Below are positions 10,058 to 20,473 of a stretch of 64,000 nt of DNA, one piece after another. The stretch's first letter is position 1, and each line of letters begins with the position of its first letter. This stretch comes from Nicotiana tabacum (Eukaryota > Streptophyta > Magnoliopsida > Solanales > Solanaceae), in NCBI RefSeq assembly GCF_000715075.1, contig NC_134097.1, forward strand, positions 63,459,190 through 63,523,189. The letters run 5' to 3'. A program made the position numbers and the translations under genes. The notes beneath the pieces are model-generated. The model was not told where the DNA came from. It ran no database searches and worked only from the letters and a program-made list of their open reading frames with translations.

Positions 10058-11023
10058 TGTTTGATTTCAAACAAAGTCCGAATCCAAGTTGAGTCCGAGT
10101 CGGAATAAAATTGAAGGATTCAAAGGTATTTTTTTCTGTTTCTTATGTGTATTCTACATGTATTCTATGTTTGTTTCATTAGTCTGTTTAATTTTTCATG
10201 ATTTTCTAGTCAATTCTGTTATACTGTCTCATACTCGTCTATTTGATCAGAATTATACTATTGTTTCTGTTGTTTATGAATGTTCATAATATGTGTAATC
10301 GACTCGATTAAGTTCATTGATTAGTTGTTTTGTAAATTCTTATTGCCATTAATGTTGTTTGTAATACCTTGTTTATCTGTTTGGAATTGTTTATTGTCAT
10401 TGAACTCAGTCAATTAGTTCTTCCCAATTAATTGATTCTCGTTTAATAATTCAGAAAGTTTGTCAATGGTGTGTATATATTGTTTTCTGAACAGGGCATT
10501 GTCAGTATATTAACAATGCTCCTGTGTATGTTTGATCTTGATTCAATGTTTAAGTCCAGTCTGAATTGTTATAATGATTTCATTGATATGTTGTTATGAT
10601 GTTAGTTCTGAATTCAGTGTAATTTTACAAATGTTGATTAGATGTAATTGTGTTAGAAGGTTACATTCTTAGTTAGGATTCAGTCCAAAACTTTAGGATT
10701 GGTTATAGTTGCTTAAACAGATTTTAAAATCTGTATTGTTAGATTCTGAATTTAAGGCAGTAATAACAGTAATTACAGTAGGAAATCTGGGACATTTTCT
10801 GGGATAAAACAGTAAGGGTAATGTGACATAATAGTGGGCTGAAAGTGGTTTGTTAATGGTTTTAATTTAATAGGATAGTGGGAAACAAAGGGTAATGGGC
10901 TGCTGAAAAACAGGATAATAGCACTCAATAGGATTTAAAGTATTCAAAAGTAGTTTTAATGGAAACTTTTTGATTTTAAAAGGAGAAAAGGGTCCAAAAA
11001 GCACAAAAAGAGTATAGGACCAG

Positions 11024-11041
11024 CCCTGTATAAATACAGGG
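11024..11041 (+). promoter_or_regulatory. Second TATA box inside a perfect palindrome (LTR1)
   Basis: CCCTGTAT-AA-ATACAGGG forms a perfect 8-bp inverted repeat containing TATAAATA. LTR2 has the same TATA at 16156-16163, and LTR3 has TATATAAAA in the matching place (13486-13494). All three are followed by a purine-rich, A/G-dominated leader. This is the better candidate for the real transcription start. Confidence 0.6.
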
Positions 11042-11560
11042 AGCTGGACTGATTTAAGGGGGAGACTTCAGGAGATTTGAGAGAGAAAAAATCAGATTTG
11101 AAGAGGAGAGCCTTTTTCAGACAGAAAAGAAAGGAAAGAGAGAAAATCAGGAGTTCAAAGGAAAAATCAGATTTAGATCACATTTTAAGGGAAGAAAAAA
11201 GAGAGTGTGAGAAGAGACAAATTTAGATTTTGAAGAGGAAAAAGAAACAGAAAAGAAACCAAAAGAGAACACTCACACACATACACAATCTGACACAGAT
11301 ACAAATACAGAAACAGAAAATCAGGAAGCTGAATTTGAAATAGGAAAGAAACTGAAAAATCTAAAAAAAAATGTTTTTCTAGAATCTATCCGTTGTTTGT
11401 TTGTGGATATTGTTCAGTTTGAAATCTGAAATTTTCCCTCAAGTTACTGTCACTGTTCATCTGGGTTAACGGGTCTGGTTCAGACTTGCTAAATACTGCT
11501 ATTCTGCTGATTTTGTTACTGCTGCAACTGCTGAAAACTTACTTCTTCTACCTTCATTTC

Positions 11561-11563
11561 CAG
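11561..11563 (+). promoter_or_regulatory. Splice-acceptor-like CAG in LTR1
   Basis: A pyrimidine-rich stretch (ACTTCTTCTACCTTCATTTC) runs into CAG|GTA. The same site is kept in LTR2 (16705-16707) and LTR3 (18475-18477). This could be a 3' splice site in the element leader; it is inferred only from sequence context. Confidence 0.3.
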
Positions 11564-13485
11564 GTACTTATCTCTTAAATTCTATGTTGGAAAAAAGATT
11601 CAGCATGACAAATCAATGAAGCTTGAATTGCAAAATTCTATTTTTCATTTTTGTCCAAGTTCATTAGTTTAAATTTCATTTTTTTTTGTTTCATGTTAGT
11701 TAACTAGTAGTGAATTCAATTTGATAGTTATGAGTTAATTGTCTTTATTTGAAATTCATATAAAACTTTGTAATAATGTTTTCCATTCTAAATTTTCATT
11801 AAAGTATAGTTATGATTGAATTGTTAATATAGGGAACATGGCATGAAGTTGGCTATTAGTTAAGTCCTATGACATTGTTAGTCAGGTATAGAGTATTCTG
11901 AAATGTCAAGAAAATGCATGGTTAGTGTATTTCGATTGTTTGGTTGTGGATTAAGGTTAGATGTTGTTAGTTGAATAAAGAGTAGTATAAAAATGTCAAA
12001 AAAAAAACCATATTGCTAGTTTTACCTGATTTAGTTATGGATTGAATGATGTGAGTTATACGTTCATATATGGCGTGATAATAGGTATATATATAACCAT
12101 TAAGGGATGATGAGTTGATGTATCTCATTATGATGTTAAAATGCTATGAATGTTTTAGACATACAAACTATGTTGCATGTAAGGCAATATTATTAATCGA
12201 TTTATAATTCCCTTTCTTATCAATTTGATGCCTATTTATCATCTTAAATAAATAATTAGGCCTATTAGATTAAAAGCAAGTATATGAGAATAAGATGAGA
12301 TATACAAATTGCAACACTTTATATCAATGACAATTAGAAATAGGATTTGCACTAATTAAATAATGAAAAATTGTTCAAAAATACTTCTTCCCTTCATAAA
12401 TCATGTTTGTTAGTTTCATATACAATTCATCCTTTGGCATATATATGTTGTATTTGTTTGAATCGTATTTTTATTATTTTCTTTGAACTTGAATAGTTGG
12501 GTTGAATATAATTTATATCCGGAAATTATAATCGACGGTCTATATTTAATAAATTGTGAATTCTTTTAAAAGAATTCAAAGCTCCCTTAAATGTGAATTT
12601 CTCAGGATTTTCATATAAAATGTGTAGATATAATAAACAATTTGTGAAAAATCCATAATATAATTACAAAGATTTTGCGCAATTAGGGATGCGTTCGCGC
12701 ACCCTGATTATATTAAAAAAAAATCGGATTATGCGTATGCGCAATTTCGAGCGAATGTTTAATAAAAGGATTTTTCCAAGGATGTTAAAATAATTTCATA
12801 TAACCCGAGGTGTGCAGTTCATTATTTAAATAAAAAGGGTGATGATGTTCCTGATTTATTTTAAATTTCGAACATATATTTTTTTATAAAAACTATAACA
12901 TGGACAATTTTATTGTGTACATGTACGCATGGCATGATCCCCAATAATTATAAAAAGTATATAATACGAATATACGTACGCGTAATTCGTCCATATAATT
13001 GTAAACAATAAGTAAAAAGCGGTAGTAAAATCATGCAATAAAAATGTATTTCGTAAAATCAAGATGATTAAGCCAATAATAAAAACAGTTAAGCGACCAT
13101 GCTAGAACCACGGAATTCGGAAATGCCTAACACCTTCTTCCGGATTAACAGAATTCCTTACTCTGGATTTCTGGTTCGCATAATAATAAACAGAGTCATA
13201 TTCTCCTCGATTCAGGGATTAAAATTGGTGACTTGGGACGCCTTAAAATTCCCAGGTGGCGACTCTGAAATAATTAAATAAATCCCGTTTCGACTGTCCT
13301 TCAATTGGAGAAAACTCCCCACGCGCCCCGCGGGCGCGGTAAAAAGGAGGTGCGACAAAGGGAAAAGGTGTCCTTAGTGGCTTGATTAAATGAAAATTCA
13401 GACTTAGTGCTATTTGGGTGGAAAAAACTGATTTGAAAAGAATAAGGAGGGTCCGGGCAGTAGGCTGGAAGAGGAGGAAACAAGT

Positions 13486-13494
13486 TATATAAAA
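13486..13494 (+). promoter_or_regulatory. TATA box in LTR3
   Basis: TATATAAAA, at the position equivalent to the second TATA boxes of LTR1 and LTR2, about 420 bp of LTR3 sequence before the pyrimidine-CAG site. Confidence 0.5.
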
Positions 13495-13827
13495 GGGTGT
13501 GTTGGGACTGATTTCTGGACAGACACAAGACCCAGACAGAGAAAAAAGAGAAGGAGATATACTGAAGAAAAAAAAACAGAAAGAGAGGACAGAAGGGAAA
13601 AACAGAAAAAGAAAAAAAAAAGAGAGCACACACACACACACACAGAAAAGAGAAACAGAACAGAAAAAAATAGAGAAGAAAGAAAGAAAAATCAGAAATA
13701 TTGTTTTCTCATATCTGTCCGAGCTTGTTTGGTGATACTGTTTGATTGAATCTGAAATTTTCTTAAAATTTCTGCTACTGTTCGTCTGGTTTTCACGGTT
13801 TCTGTCGGTTTTGCTCAAATCTGTTGA

Positions 13828-13832
13828 ATTGT
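13828..13832. other. Target site duplication ATTGT, left copy
   Basis: ATTGT directly precedes TGTGAGCAC of solo LTR2. The same five bases follow its end at 18398-18402. Confidence 0.9.
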
Positions 13833-14341
13833 TGTGAGCACGTGATTTTTGACTCACGAAGACTACTCCCAAATAAATAAAAAATAAAACTAATTTTTGT
13901 TAGTGTGCAATTTCAGAATTTGTGTTGCGTTTATTAATTGTTTGTGTTTTGTCCGTAAAATGTTTGCTTTGTTATAATTAAACAAAATTAAAATAAAAAT
14001 ACATGTTTCATGTATATCTAGGATTTAAGTATGCATTTAATTAAGTTAATTTAAATAAAATCACAAAAATATGCATTTGTTCTATTTTTAATGTTCCACT
14101 GTGTGATTAATGTTGTCTATGTGTTAATAGTTGTTAAAAAAGGTAATTAATATCTTTGTAAGGTAATTTTGTTTTTATAATTAATTAAGATTTTGTTAAT
14201 TAATAATGAAATTAGAAAATAAAAAAAAATATAATACAAGTTGTACAAAATCGGACCTGGATTAAAATCCAGGCCCAAAACATTAATTCCCCCCCACAGC
14301 CCAATCCAAAACAACCCAAGTCTGACCCAGTCCCAAGCTAA

Positions 14342-14363
14342 GACCAAACGACGTCGTTTGGTC
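14342..14363 (+). promoter_or_regulatory. 22-bp perfect palindrome with GACGTC core (LTR2)
   Basis: GACCAAACGAC followed by its exact reverse complement. The GACGTC centre is a C-box type core recognised by plant bZIP factors in general. It lies about 200 bp upstream of the TATA at 14563. A weaker copy, with a mismatched centre, lies at about 14475-14500 and another in LTR1 near 9363-9380. Confidence 0.5.
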
Positions 14364-14562
14364 ACCTCTCATCAAGGGCCGTTGGATTAAATCCAACCAA
14401 CGGTCAAGATTTCATCACCCTAACCCGTGATCATTACCCGATCCACTGCCCCGGTTCAACCCGTCCCCCAACTTAAACCAAACGATGTCGTTTGGTTAAG
14501 TGGATTGATCCTAGCCATCCATTCTACTTGATCCAACGGACGATACCAATCCACCCCACCCC

Positions 14563-14570
14563 TATATAAA
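14563..14570 (+). promoter_or_regulatory. Upstream TATA box in LTR2
   Basis: TATATAAA in the same CCACCCC context as 9447 in LTR1. Confidence 0.5.
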
Positions 14571-15131
14571 TCCCAAGCCTTACCCCAGCCCCTAACTGAA
14601 CACCCCCCTCCTACACTGTTCATCATCGTCCCCCAAACCCCCACTCCTAACCCTAGCCGCCCTAGGATTCCACTGCCTGAAACCCGGCGGCATCAACGCC
14701 GCCGGTCACCATCTTGACACCCCAGAACCCTCTGAACGTCCCCTACACGAATATGACCTTAGATTCCTTCGAATCAGGCCCCAACCCTTCGAATCTTAAA
14801 TCGAAGGTTGGCCAGAAAGTCAGATCTAAACCTAACAGTCCCAAATCGACACCATAGCTTCCCCTAGTCACCCTGAGTATGGATCTATCGTTTGTTTGGT
14901 TCGAATCAGGTCGGAACTTCTCGAATCTTCTTTTGAAGATTCGGACCAAACAAGAACAAACTCAGATCCATTTCAAACTAACACCAAATGACCCCTAGGC
15001 CTCCCTCACCCTTGTGTCATGTCTGGTTCTTCTCGAATCTGACCAGAAATGGTTAAATCCCAAATCGAATTTTTAAGAACCCTAAAAATACCAAACTTTC
15101 GGTCAGATTAAGTAAAGATTGAGGTTCAATC

Positions 15132-15177
15132 GACCTTAGTCGAAGTATTTTCAGTGGAAAATACTTCGACTAAGGTC
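15132..15177 (+). other. Perfect 20-bp inverted repeat in LTR2
   Basis: Same arms and same CAGTGG loop as LTR1 10012-10057, with no base change. Confidence 0.85.
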
Positions 15178-16155
15178 TGTTTGATTTCAAACAAAAATCC
15201 AAATTCAAGCTGAGTTCGAGTCGGATTAAAATTGAAGTTTCAAAGGTATTTTTTCTATTATTTTGTGTATTCTACGTGATGTTGTTGTTTGTCTTAATAG
15301 CTTGTTAATTTTTCATGATTTTATTTGATTAATTCTGTCACCTTTGTCTCATATCCGTCTATATGGTCAAATATGAAACTGTTTCAGTTGGTTGTGATTG
15401 TTCATAATGTAAGTAATCGACTCGATCAAGTTCATCGATTAGTTATATTATGAATTCTCACTTATGATAATGCTAATAAAAAAAAATAGGCTGCTTCTAT
15501 TGTTTTAGACTAATTATGGACAATTATTGTAGATAATCAGTTTAAATTAATACTCGTCAGTTAAATCACCCTTGTTTACATTTATATGAATCTGTCAAAA
15601 TAAGTGTTGTATATATGTTATTGTCTGAACATTAAAGTTTCAGGGCATTGTCAGTATTGACAATGATCCTGTGTTTGTTTGATTTATTGTTCAAAGTCAA
15701 AGCTCAGTTACTGAACTCAGTGTAATATGTTGCTATAATGATTGTTTCTGAATTCAGTATGATTCTATCAATATTTGATTGAATGTAATTGTGTTAGGAG
15801 TTACCCTTTTTAATCAGAATTCAGTCCAAACTTTAGGATTGGTTATAGCTGCTTAAACAGATTGTAAAATCTGTACTGTGAAATTCTGAGTTTAAAGGCA
15901 GTAATAACAGAATTACAGTAGGATTTCTGGGGTATTTTTGGGATAAAACAGTGAGGGAAATATGATATAATAGTGGGCTGATAATGGAGTGTTAATGGCT
16001 ATATTTAAGTAATAAAGGGGGAACAAGGAATAATGGGGCTGCTGAAAATCATGTTAGGATCACATAAAGTATTAAAAAGTAGTTTTAATGGAAACTTTCT
16101 AATTTTTAAAGGAATAAAGGGTCCAGCCACCATGACAAAGGTGCAACCAGCCCTG

Positions 16156-16163
16156 TATAAATA
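16156..16163 (+). promoter_or_regulatory. Second TATA box in LTR2
   Basis: TATAAATA within CCTGTAT-AA-ATACAGG. The palindrome is one pair shorter than in LTR1 because the last G is A. Confidence 0.55.
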
Positions 16164-18397
16164 CAGGAGTTGGACAGCTTAAAAGGGAGACTTTAAGAGA
16201 CCTTAGGGAATTTTAGGAGAGAGTTTTAATAGAGAAAAAAAAATCAGTTTTTTTTTTCAGAGAATAGGGGCAGTTTTCAGAAGAAGAGAGACAGAGAGAT
16301 AGAGCTTAAGGCAGATTTTAGGAGATTGAAAGAGGAAGTCAAGCAGAAACAGAAATTTGAAAAGGAAGATAGAAAGAAAAGAAAACAGAAACACTAAAAC
16401 AGAATCCTATCATCGGAAATTAATATTGAAGCTGATTCTGTGTTTTTGAAATTGGAAGTTTGTTTTTTAGTCTGCTTTGTTCTAAACCTCAAAAATCAGA
16501 AATATTATTCTTGGTATTAAATCTGTCCGGATTTGTTCGATATCATTCTTCAGTTAAAAAATCTGAAATTTCTTAAAAGTATTTTTACTGTGCATCTGGG
16601 CTCTTCGAATCCTATTCTTGTTCAGACTTGCTGTGTTATCGGTATATTCTACTGATTTTGTTACTGCTGCAACTGCTGAAACTTACTTCTTCTACCTCCA
16701 TTTCCAGGTACATGTCTTTTAAATTTTAAGTTGGAAAGAGATTCGACATGACTCATCAACGAAGCTTGAATTGAAATGCTATTTTCCAATTGTCCAAGTT
16801 CATTAGTTTTAATTTCATCTTTATGTTAGTTAATCAGTAGTGAATTCAATTTGATAGCATGAGTTAAATTGTCTTATTTTGAAATTCATATAAAGCTTTG
16901 TAATAATGTTGGCCATTTCGAAATCTCATTGGTATAGGTATATGTGAATTTTCAAAACAGGGAGTAAGGTATAAAAATGGGCCATTGATTACATCCCATA
17001 ATACCATTAGTTAAATGTGAAGATGAAGAAGTTACATTAGTAGAATATCTTGTAACAAATATGATTTTGTTTAGATTGATATAAGTTATTATATGGTATG
17101 ATGACAGGTATAATCATATGAGTAAAGTAAGTTGGTATAGCTCGTCATGATGTTAAAACGTTATGAATGTTTACGCCAAACAGTTAGGTTGCATGTAAGG
17201 TAACTTTGTTGAATTAACTTGTATAATAATTCCCTTCCTATAAATTCGATGCTTATCTACCTTCATAAAACAAAGTGACCAAATAATTAGGCCTATTAGA
17301 TTAAAAGCGAATATATGATAATGAAAAGAGATGTACAAGCATAAATTGCCACACTTTACATCAATGATAATTAGAAATTAGAATTTGCATTAAGTAAATA
17401 ATGAAAATTTTCGGAAAATATTTCCTTCCTTTATGAATCATTTATTTTCAGTATCATATGCAATTTATTCTTTGGCATATATATATATATGTCATATTTG
17501 TTTAAAAATAGTATTAATCATATTTTTATTCTGTTCTTTGAATTTGAATAGTTGGAATGAATATAACCTATATTCGGAAATCATAATCGACGAATAACCT
17601 TTAATAGATTGCAAATTCTTTTCAAAGAATTTATAGGCCTCTAAATAGGAGTTTTCTCATGATTTTTACATAAAAGAAATACATGAATATAATAAACAAT
17701 TTATGGAAAATCCCTAAACCATTACAAATATTTTGCACAATTAGGGATACGTTCGCGTACCCTGGTTATATTTTTTAAAGTAAAAATTCGGATTATGCGT
17801 ACGCGCAATTTCGAACGAATATTTAATAAAAGGATTTTTCCAAAAGGCGTTAAATCAATTTCATAAAAATCCGAGATGTACGGTTCATTATTCAAGAAAA
17901 ACAAATATTCTTGATCCAACACAATTTCGAAAAATGATTGCTTAATAAATATATTATAAAAAGTTATTGTGTACACGTACGCGTGACACAAGTCCGCAAT
18001 TTTTTTTTTAACACGAATATACGTACGCGTAATTCGATTCAAAGAAGGGTCATCAATAAGCGGTAGTAAAAACATGTAACATCAATGTATTTAATAAAAT
18101 CAAGGTAATTAAGCCAATAATAAAAACAGTTAAGCGACCGTGCTAGAACCACGGAATCCGGAAATGCCTAACACCTTCTTCCGGATTAACAGAATTCCTT
18201 ACTCAGGATTTCTGGTTCGCAGAATAATAAACAGAGTCATATTCTCCTCGATTCAGGGATTATAATTGGTGACTTGGGACGCCTTAAAATTCCCAAGTGG
18301 CGACTCTAAAACAAATAAACAAATCCCGTTTCGACTGTCCTTCAATTGGAGAAAACTCCCCACGCGCCTCGCGGGCGCGGAAAAAGGAGGTGCGACA

Positions 18398-18402
18398 ATT
18401 GT
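18398..18402. other. Target site duplication ATTGT, right copy
   Basis: Repeats 13828-13832 directly after GGTGCGACA of LTR2. Confidence 0.9.
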
Positions 18403-20473
18403 TTGGCATTTTATTTCTGCTGTTGGGATTTTTTTGCTGCTACTGTTGAATACTACCTCTTTTACCCTCATTTCCAGGTTTATATTTAGACTCATGATAC
18501 TGCAAAGTTTCAATATTATGGAGAAATGAAATCTGGAATTTCAAATATGTCTGCTACTCATTTGAAGGCATTAGTTGAGTTTCAATTTTTTAGTTAACTA
18601 TTAGCTTGCGCTTGACATGAGAACTATTAGTTAATCACCCTCTTTTGAAGTTTGTATAAGCTTTGCAATAATTCTATTTATTTCAGAATCTCATTAAGTA
18701 TAGTTATATTCGAATTGTCGAGACAGGGGATTTGGTAGAAAGTTGACTATTCTTTAAAACTTTGTATTTAGACCATGTTAACTAAGCGTTTGGTAACATG
18801 AAAATATCCGGGAACCACGCTAGTAAACTTCATCAAGTCCGATATTGTTTAATTCTATGTAGATTAGTTTAAATCAAAAAATAGTAGATTAGATGTAATG
18901 TAAAAAAGTCCGGGAACCACGCTAATTCTATTTACGTTACATGTAATGTCATTTTATTAAATCAATTTGTAGATTAGTTTTCTTTCTTAACAACAAATGG
19001 CCCATTTATTTTAGGAATGCAATTAACTCATTTCTTAAAAAATAGTATATAAAAATAATGTCAATGATTTTTACAAGGTATAGATTTAGTATTTGTAAAT
19101 AGCTTGCATAAGCCGAGATAAAAATTGGTTTGATTTTATCTATCCCAAACTCAATCATCGTAAGCAAACTAACCAAATAATTAGAACTTTGGACTAAAAG
19201 TAAGTTGTGTAGAAGAAGGTCGGATTTATGAATACTAATTGCAACATTTTAAGTCAAAGATATACAAAGTAGAGCTTGCTCCGAGTAGAATAATGGAAAT
19301 TCTTCGAAAACTACTAGTTTGCTTATCAATTAATTTTTTTTCCTAGTTTTACATGTAATTCGCTTTGGTAAGTTTTTAAACATATACACTTAGTCTTAAG
19401 CCTAGGAAAATAATAAATCACTTGTGCATATAATTATCAAGTACTAAAATACATAAACAAAATACATATACCGTATTCACGATAAAAATGGTAGTTTTAG
19501 TTGCACGTTATTTATTTATTTTTTATCTCATTAATTCTTTTAATTTGAATAGTTTTGAGGTATATAATTCACACGCTTAAAATATAACTTGAGGCCAACA
19601 CCTAATAAATTTTGATTTCTTTTAAGAAATCTCAAGACATCCCATTCGGTGATTTCCCATGGCTTTCATATTTAAAAATAGATGGACATAATAAACAGTT
19701 GTAGAAAATTTATATTGCCATCAAAAAAGAATTTTTTTTTTTTGTGTAATTGGGGACACGTTCGCGTGACATGATTACATTTCTAAAGACAATTCGGAGT
19801 ATGCGTTCGCGCAACTTCGAGCAAACTTTCTTAATAAAAGGGGTTTTTTTCGGAGGATATTAAACTAATTTATTTCATATAACCCGAGATGTGCAGTTCA
19901 CTATTTAATCATACAAGAGTGACGAATGTTCGTAATTTTATTTTAAGCACGCGCAATTTCGGCCATAAATTCTTTTTATAATAAAAATATAAATAATACT
20001 ATCAATCTCATTATGTACATGTATGCGTGACATGATTCTTTACATTTATATATAAAAAATACGAATATACGTACGCGTGATTCGTTTCAAAGTAGGTCTG
20101 TAGTTGTAAACAATCTAACCAAAAGCGGTAACAAAATCATGCAACAAGAAAAAATGTATTTAGTAAATCAAGATAATTAGGCCAAGTATAAAATTGTTAA
20201 GTGACCGTGCTAGAACCACGGAATTCGGGAATGCCTAACACCTTCTCCCGGATTAACAGAATTCCTTACTCGGATTTCTGGTTTGTAGAATGACAAACAG
20301 AGTCATATTTTCCTCGATTCGGGATTAAAACCGGTGACTTGGGACGCCATAAAATTCCCAGGTGACGACTCTGAAATTAATAAAGAATCTCGTTTCGATT
20401 GTCCTTTAATCGGAAAAACTCTCTTTACACTACGCCCTCCTCCGGAATGTTGTGTAAAGAAAGAGGTGTGACA
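18398..20473 (+). repeat. LTR3, 3' part
   Basis: Continues LTR3 after the solo LTR. It holds the pyrimidine-CAG site (18475-18477), two copies of CCGGGAACCACGCTA (about 18809 and 18911), the CpG-rich motif series (19755-20080), the conserved end block with TGCCTAACACCTTC (20232-20245) and an end AAAGAGGTGTGACA. It cannot be told whether it was a solo LTR or part of a longer element. Confidence 0.8.

Larger units (their letters stand above)
1..13357 (+). mobile_element. Tat-lineage Ty3/gypsy retrotransposon, element 1 (3' part)
   Basis: The window opens inside pol of this element. Its 5' LTR, gag and protease lie off the left edge. The order seen is an open RT-RNaseH-aRNH-integrase frame, a 5.5 kb untranslated region with a large tandem array, a PPT (AAAGAGGGGCAGC) and a 3' LTR starting TGTGAGCAC and ending GTGCGACA. 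Giant LTRs, a second (archaeal-type) RNase H and a repeat-rich region between pol and the 3' LTR are known marks of the Tat/Ogre lineage. The 3' flank starting AAGGG at 13358 continues as a different Tat LTR (LTR3), so this element inserted into an older relative. Its own TSD cannot be checked because the 5' end is missing. Confidence 0.9.
8642..13357 (+). repeat. 3' LTR of element 1 (LTR1, 4716 bp)
   Basis: Starts TGTGAGCAC after the PPT and ends GGAGGTGCGACA. It is colinear with the solo LTR2 (13833-18397) but clearly diverged. Landmarks in order are two TATA boxes (9447 and 11029), GC-rich and A/T-rich hairpins, a purine-rich leader-like stretch (11045-11350), a pyrimidine-CAG site (11561-11563), a CpG-rich motif series (12680-12990) and a strongly conserved terminal block (13090-13357). 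A poly-C run at about 9100-9111 is prone to sequencing error. There is no credible ORF. Confidence 0.9.
13358..13832 (+). repeat. LTR3, middle part (Tat LTR split by insertions)
   Basis: It begins abruptly after the end of LTR1 and ends at the TSD of solo LTR2. It contains a TATA box (13486-13494), a purine-rich leader, a (CA)n run at about 13627-13645, and then a stretch colinear with 11390-11480 of LTR1. Its 5' portion should lie beyond the left edge, on the other side of element 1. Confidence 0.75.
13833..18397 (+). mobile_element. Solo Tat LTR (LTR2, 4565 bp)
   Basis: Starts TGTGAGCACGTG and ends GGTGCGACA, with perfect 5-bp TSDs ATTGT on both sides and no internal domain. It is therefore the remnant left by LTR-LTR recombination of a full element. 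It shares the full landmark order of LTR1 (hairpins, two TATA boxes, CAG site, CpG motifs, terminal block) with visible sequence divergence, so it is a different copy of the same family. It sits inside LTR3, whose halves continue on each side. Open stretches in it are short and low-complexity, and none is coding. Confidence 0.93.

Noticed and set aside
13243..13872. Minus-strand open stretch of 209 codons
   Set aside because: It spans the end of LTR1, LTR3 and the start of LTR2, is full of low-complexity Phe/Ser runs from a purine-rich leader, and crosses two insertion joints.
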